From Bacteroidetes bacterium UBA2322 (GTDB lineage Bacteria > Bacteroidota > Bacteroidia > Chitinophagales > UBA2359), in NCBI GenBank assembly GCA_002345145.1, contig DDVC01000194.1, positions 1 to 14,474 of the forward strand: a stretch of 14,474 nt of DNA, given 5' to 3'. The notes beneath the pieces were generated by a model. The model saw only the letters and a program-made list of their open reading frames with translations, was not told the origin of the DNA and searched no databases. The position numbers and the translations under genes are program-made. Of this stretch, positions 13,437-14,474 are shown in pieces; positions within the stretch are counted from its first letter, which is position 1; every line of letters starts with the position of its first letter.

Positions 13437-14408
13437 ATGGCGCAGGTAAAATACTACTTTAATAGAGACAGTCTCAGCTACGAAAAAGTGGAGCAAAGCT
13501 GGCAGAGCGTTGCCCTGCGCATTTTCGGGTTCTTTTGTGCCGTGTTGGTATTTGCCTTTGTAATTGTGGTCATTGCTTTTAAATACATCGATTCGCCAAA
13601 AGAAAAACGGCTGCGCAACGAAATTGCCGACCTTGAGCTACAATTTGAACAACTAAACCAAAAAGTGTCGCTCTACGAAAAAGCGCTGGGCAGTTTGCAG
13701 GATAGAGATAAAAGCATTTACCGCGTCGTTTTTGAAGCCGAACCCCTATCAGACGATATTAGAGAGGCGGCAGTAGGCGGCGCTAACCGCTATAAACATT
13801 TAGAAAACTTTACCAACCACCGCCTCATTACCGCCACCGCCGAAAAAATTGACCAAATAGGGCGCAAACTTTATGTGCAGTCTAAATCGTATGACCAAAT
13901 TATAGACCTACTCAAGCGTAAGGAAGAAATGCTAAGCAGCATTCCTGCCATACAGCCGGTTTCAAACAAAGATTTGAGGCATATAGCATCGGGCTTTGGC
14001 AGGCGCATACACCCTATTTACAAAACCCGCCGTATGCACACCGGTTTGGATTTTTCTGCCCCCACCGGCTCTGAGGTTTATGCCACCGGCAAAGGGCGTG
14101 TGGTGAGTGTAGAAAACCTGCGCCGAGGCTATGGTATTCACGTAGTTATTGACCACGGTTACAGCTACAAAACCCTGTATGCACACCTGAGCAAAGCTAC
14201 CGTTAAACCCGGACAGTGGGTAAACCGCGGCGATGTGATAGGTAAAGTGGGTAATACCGGCACTTCTACCGCCCCGCACCTGCATTATGAGGTGATTAAA
14301 AACGGCGAAAAAATAGACCCCATCAATTTCTTTTTCAACGATGTTTCGCCGGCAGAGTTTGAGCAAATTGTTGAGCTTGCCTCACGCCATAGCCAGTCTT
14401 TTGATTAA
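13437..14408 (+). CDS. Membrane-anchored M23 family metallopeptidase (LytM type)
   Basis: The 323-residue protein has a short cytoplasmic N-terminus (MAQVKYYFNRDSLSYEKVE), one membrane helix at about 27-48, a coiled-coil stretch at about 55-90, a helical linker to about 175, and a C-terminal LytM domain from about 182. The zinc ligands are all present: H201 and D205 (HTGLDFSAPTG) and H283 in HLHYEV (281-286), with H250 (LYAHLS) and H281 as catalytic histidines. It is therefore predicted to be an active zinc endopeptidase that cuts peptide bridges in peptidoglycan, acting in the periplasm while held in the inner membrane. The single-TM plus coiled-coil layout resembles Bacteroidota M23 proteins linked to cell-shape or division remodelling, though partners cannot be read here. 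The start is the ATG at 13437; a TTG at 13395 adds a proline-rich stretch and lies at the expected transcription start. Confidence 0.92.
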   Translation: MAQVKYYFNRDSLSYEKVEQSWQSVALRIFGFFCAVLVFAFVIVVIAFKYIDSPKEKRLRNEIADLELQFEQLNQKVSLYEKALGSLQDRDKSIYRVVFEAEPLSDDIREAAVGGANRYKHLENFTNHRLITATAEKIDQIGRKLYVQSKSYDQIIDLLKRKEEMLSSIPAIQPVSNKDLRHIASGFGRRIHPIYKTRRMHTGLDFSAPTGSEVYATGKGRVVSVENLRRGYGIHVVIDHGYSYKTLYAHLSKATVKPGQWVNRGDVIGKVGNTGTSTAPHLHYEVIKNGEKIDPINFFFNDVSPAEFEQIVELASRHSQSFD

Positions 14409-14474
14409 CCAGCACAATGTTCAGCCCTAAATTGGGGGGGCAAGTTTGATATTATAAAATTTCACGCAAGGACG
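14409..14474. other. Window-end intergenic sequence, possible start of a repeat
   Basis: After the peptidase stop there is a short GC-rich run (CCCTAAATTGGGGGGG) with weak pairing, then AT-rich sequence ending TTTCACGCAAGGACG. That last string resembles a CACGCAAAGACGC-type repeat that I recall from bacterial intergenic DNA, but only one unit is visible before the window ends. Confidence 0.25.

Overview
The window looks like ordinary chromosome from a member of the Bacteroidota, probably an uncultured Chitinophagia/Saprospiria-like lineage (the lineage is inferred, not shown). Four signs support this. There is a PorP/SprF-family outer-membrane protein. There is a secreted CAP-domain protein with a C-terminal module of a kind familiar from this phylum. 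Several genes have the Bacteroidota promoter signature (TTTG, about 19-20 bases, TAnnTTTG). Shine-Dalgarno-type leaders are largely absent. No tRNA, rRNA, CRISPR array, transposase or phage gene is visible.

Layout. Bases 107-1885 (+) hold an unrecognised 166-residue protein followed by a major-facilitator transporter. Bases 1886-2814 are a gene-free stretch between convergent genes. It holds several repeats: a second copy of the roughly 70-base sequence that opens the window, a pair of near-identical hairpins, and three copies of the 13-mer GGTGCAGCGCACC. Bases 2815-9234 form a long minus-strand block, listed in transcription order: a PorP/SprF protein with its own terminator, a bile-acid:sodium-symporter-family carrier, a secreted CAP protein with a dockerin-like tail, an ArnT-like membrane glycosyltransferase, and exodeoxyribonuclease III. 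Bases 9612-11489 (+) encode the most unusual gene, a 625-residue kinase-like protein. Bases 11811-12107 (-) are ribosomal protein S20 (rpsT), with a textbook promoter and terminator. Bases 12343-14408 (+) hold a diacylglycerol-kinase-family lipid kinase and a membrane-anchored M23 peptidase.

How the genes work together. They do not form one evident pathway. Many concern the cell envelope (transporters, lipid-linked sugar transfer, lipid kinase, peptidoglycan hydrolase, outer-membrane and secreted proteins), and the rest are housekeeping (ExoIII, S20). The gaps between minus-strand genes are short, but promoter-like -7 boxes precede several of them, so they may be separate units.

The best candidate for new biology is the kinase-like protein. 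It keeps the nucleotide-binding lysine and the HxD...N catalytic loop but has lost the DFG motif. A second, degenerate copy of the kinase N-lobe lies exactly 240 residues further on, and the acidic C-terminal tail carries three related helical segments.
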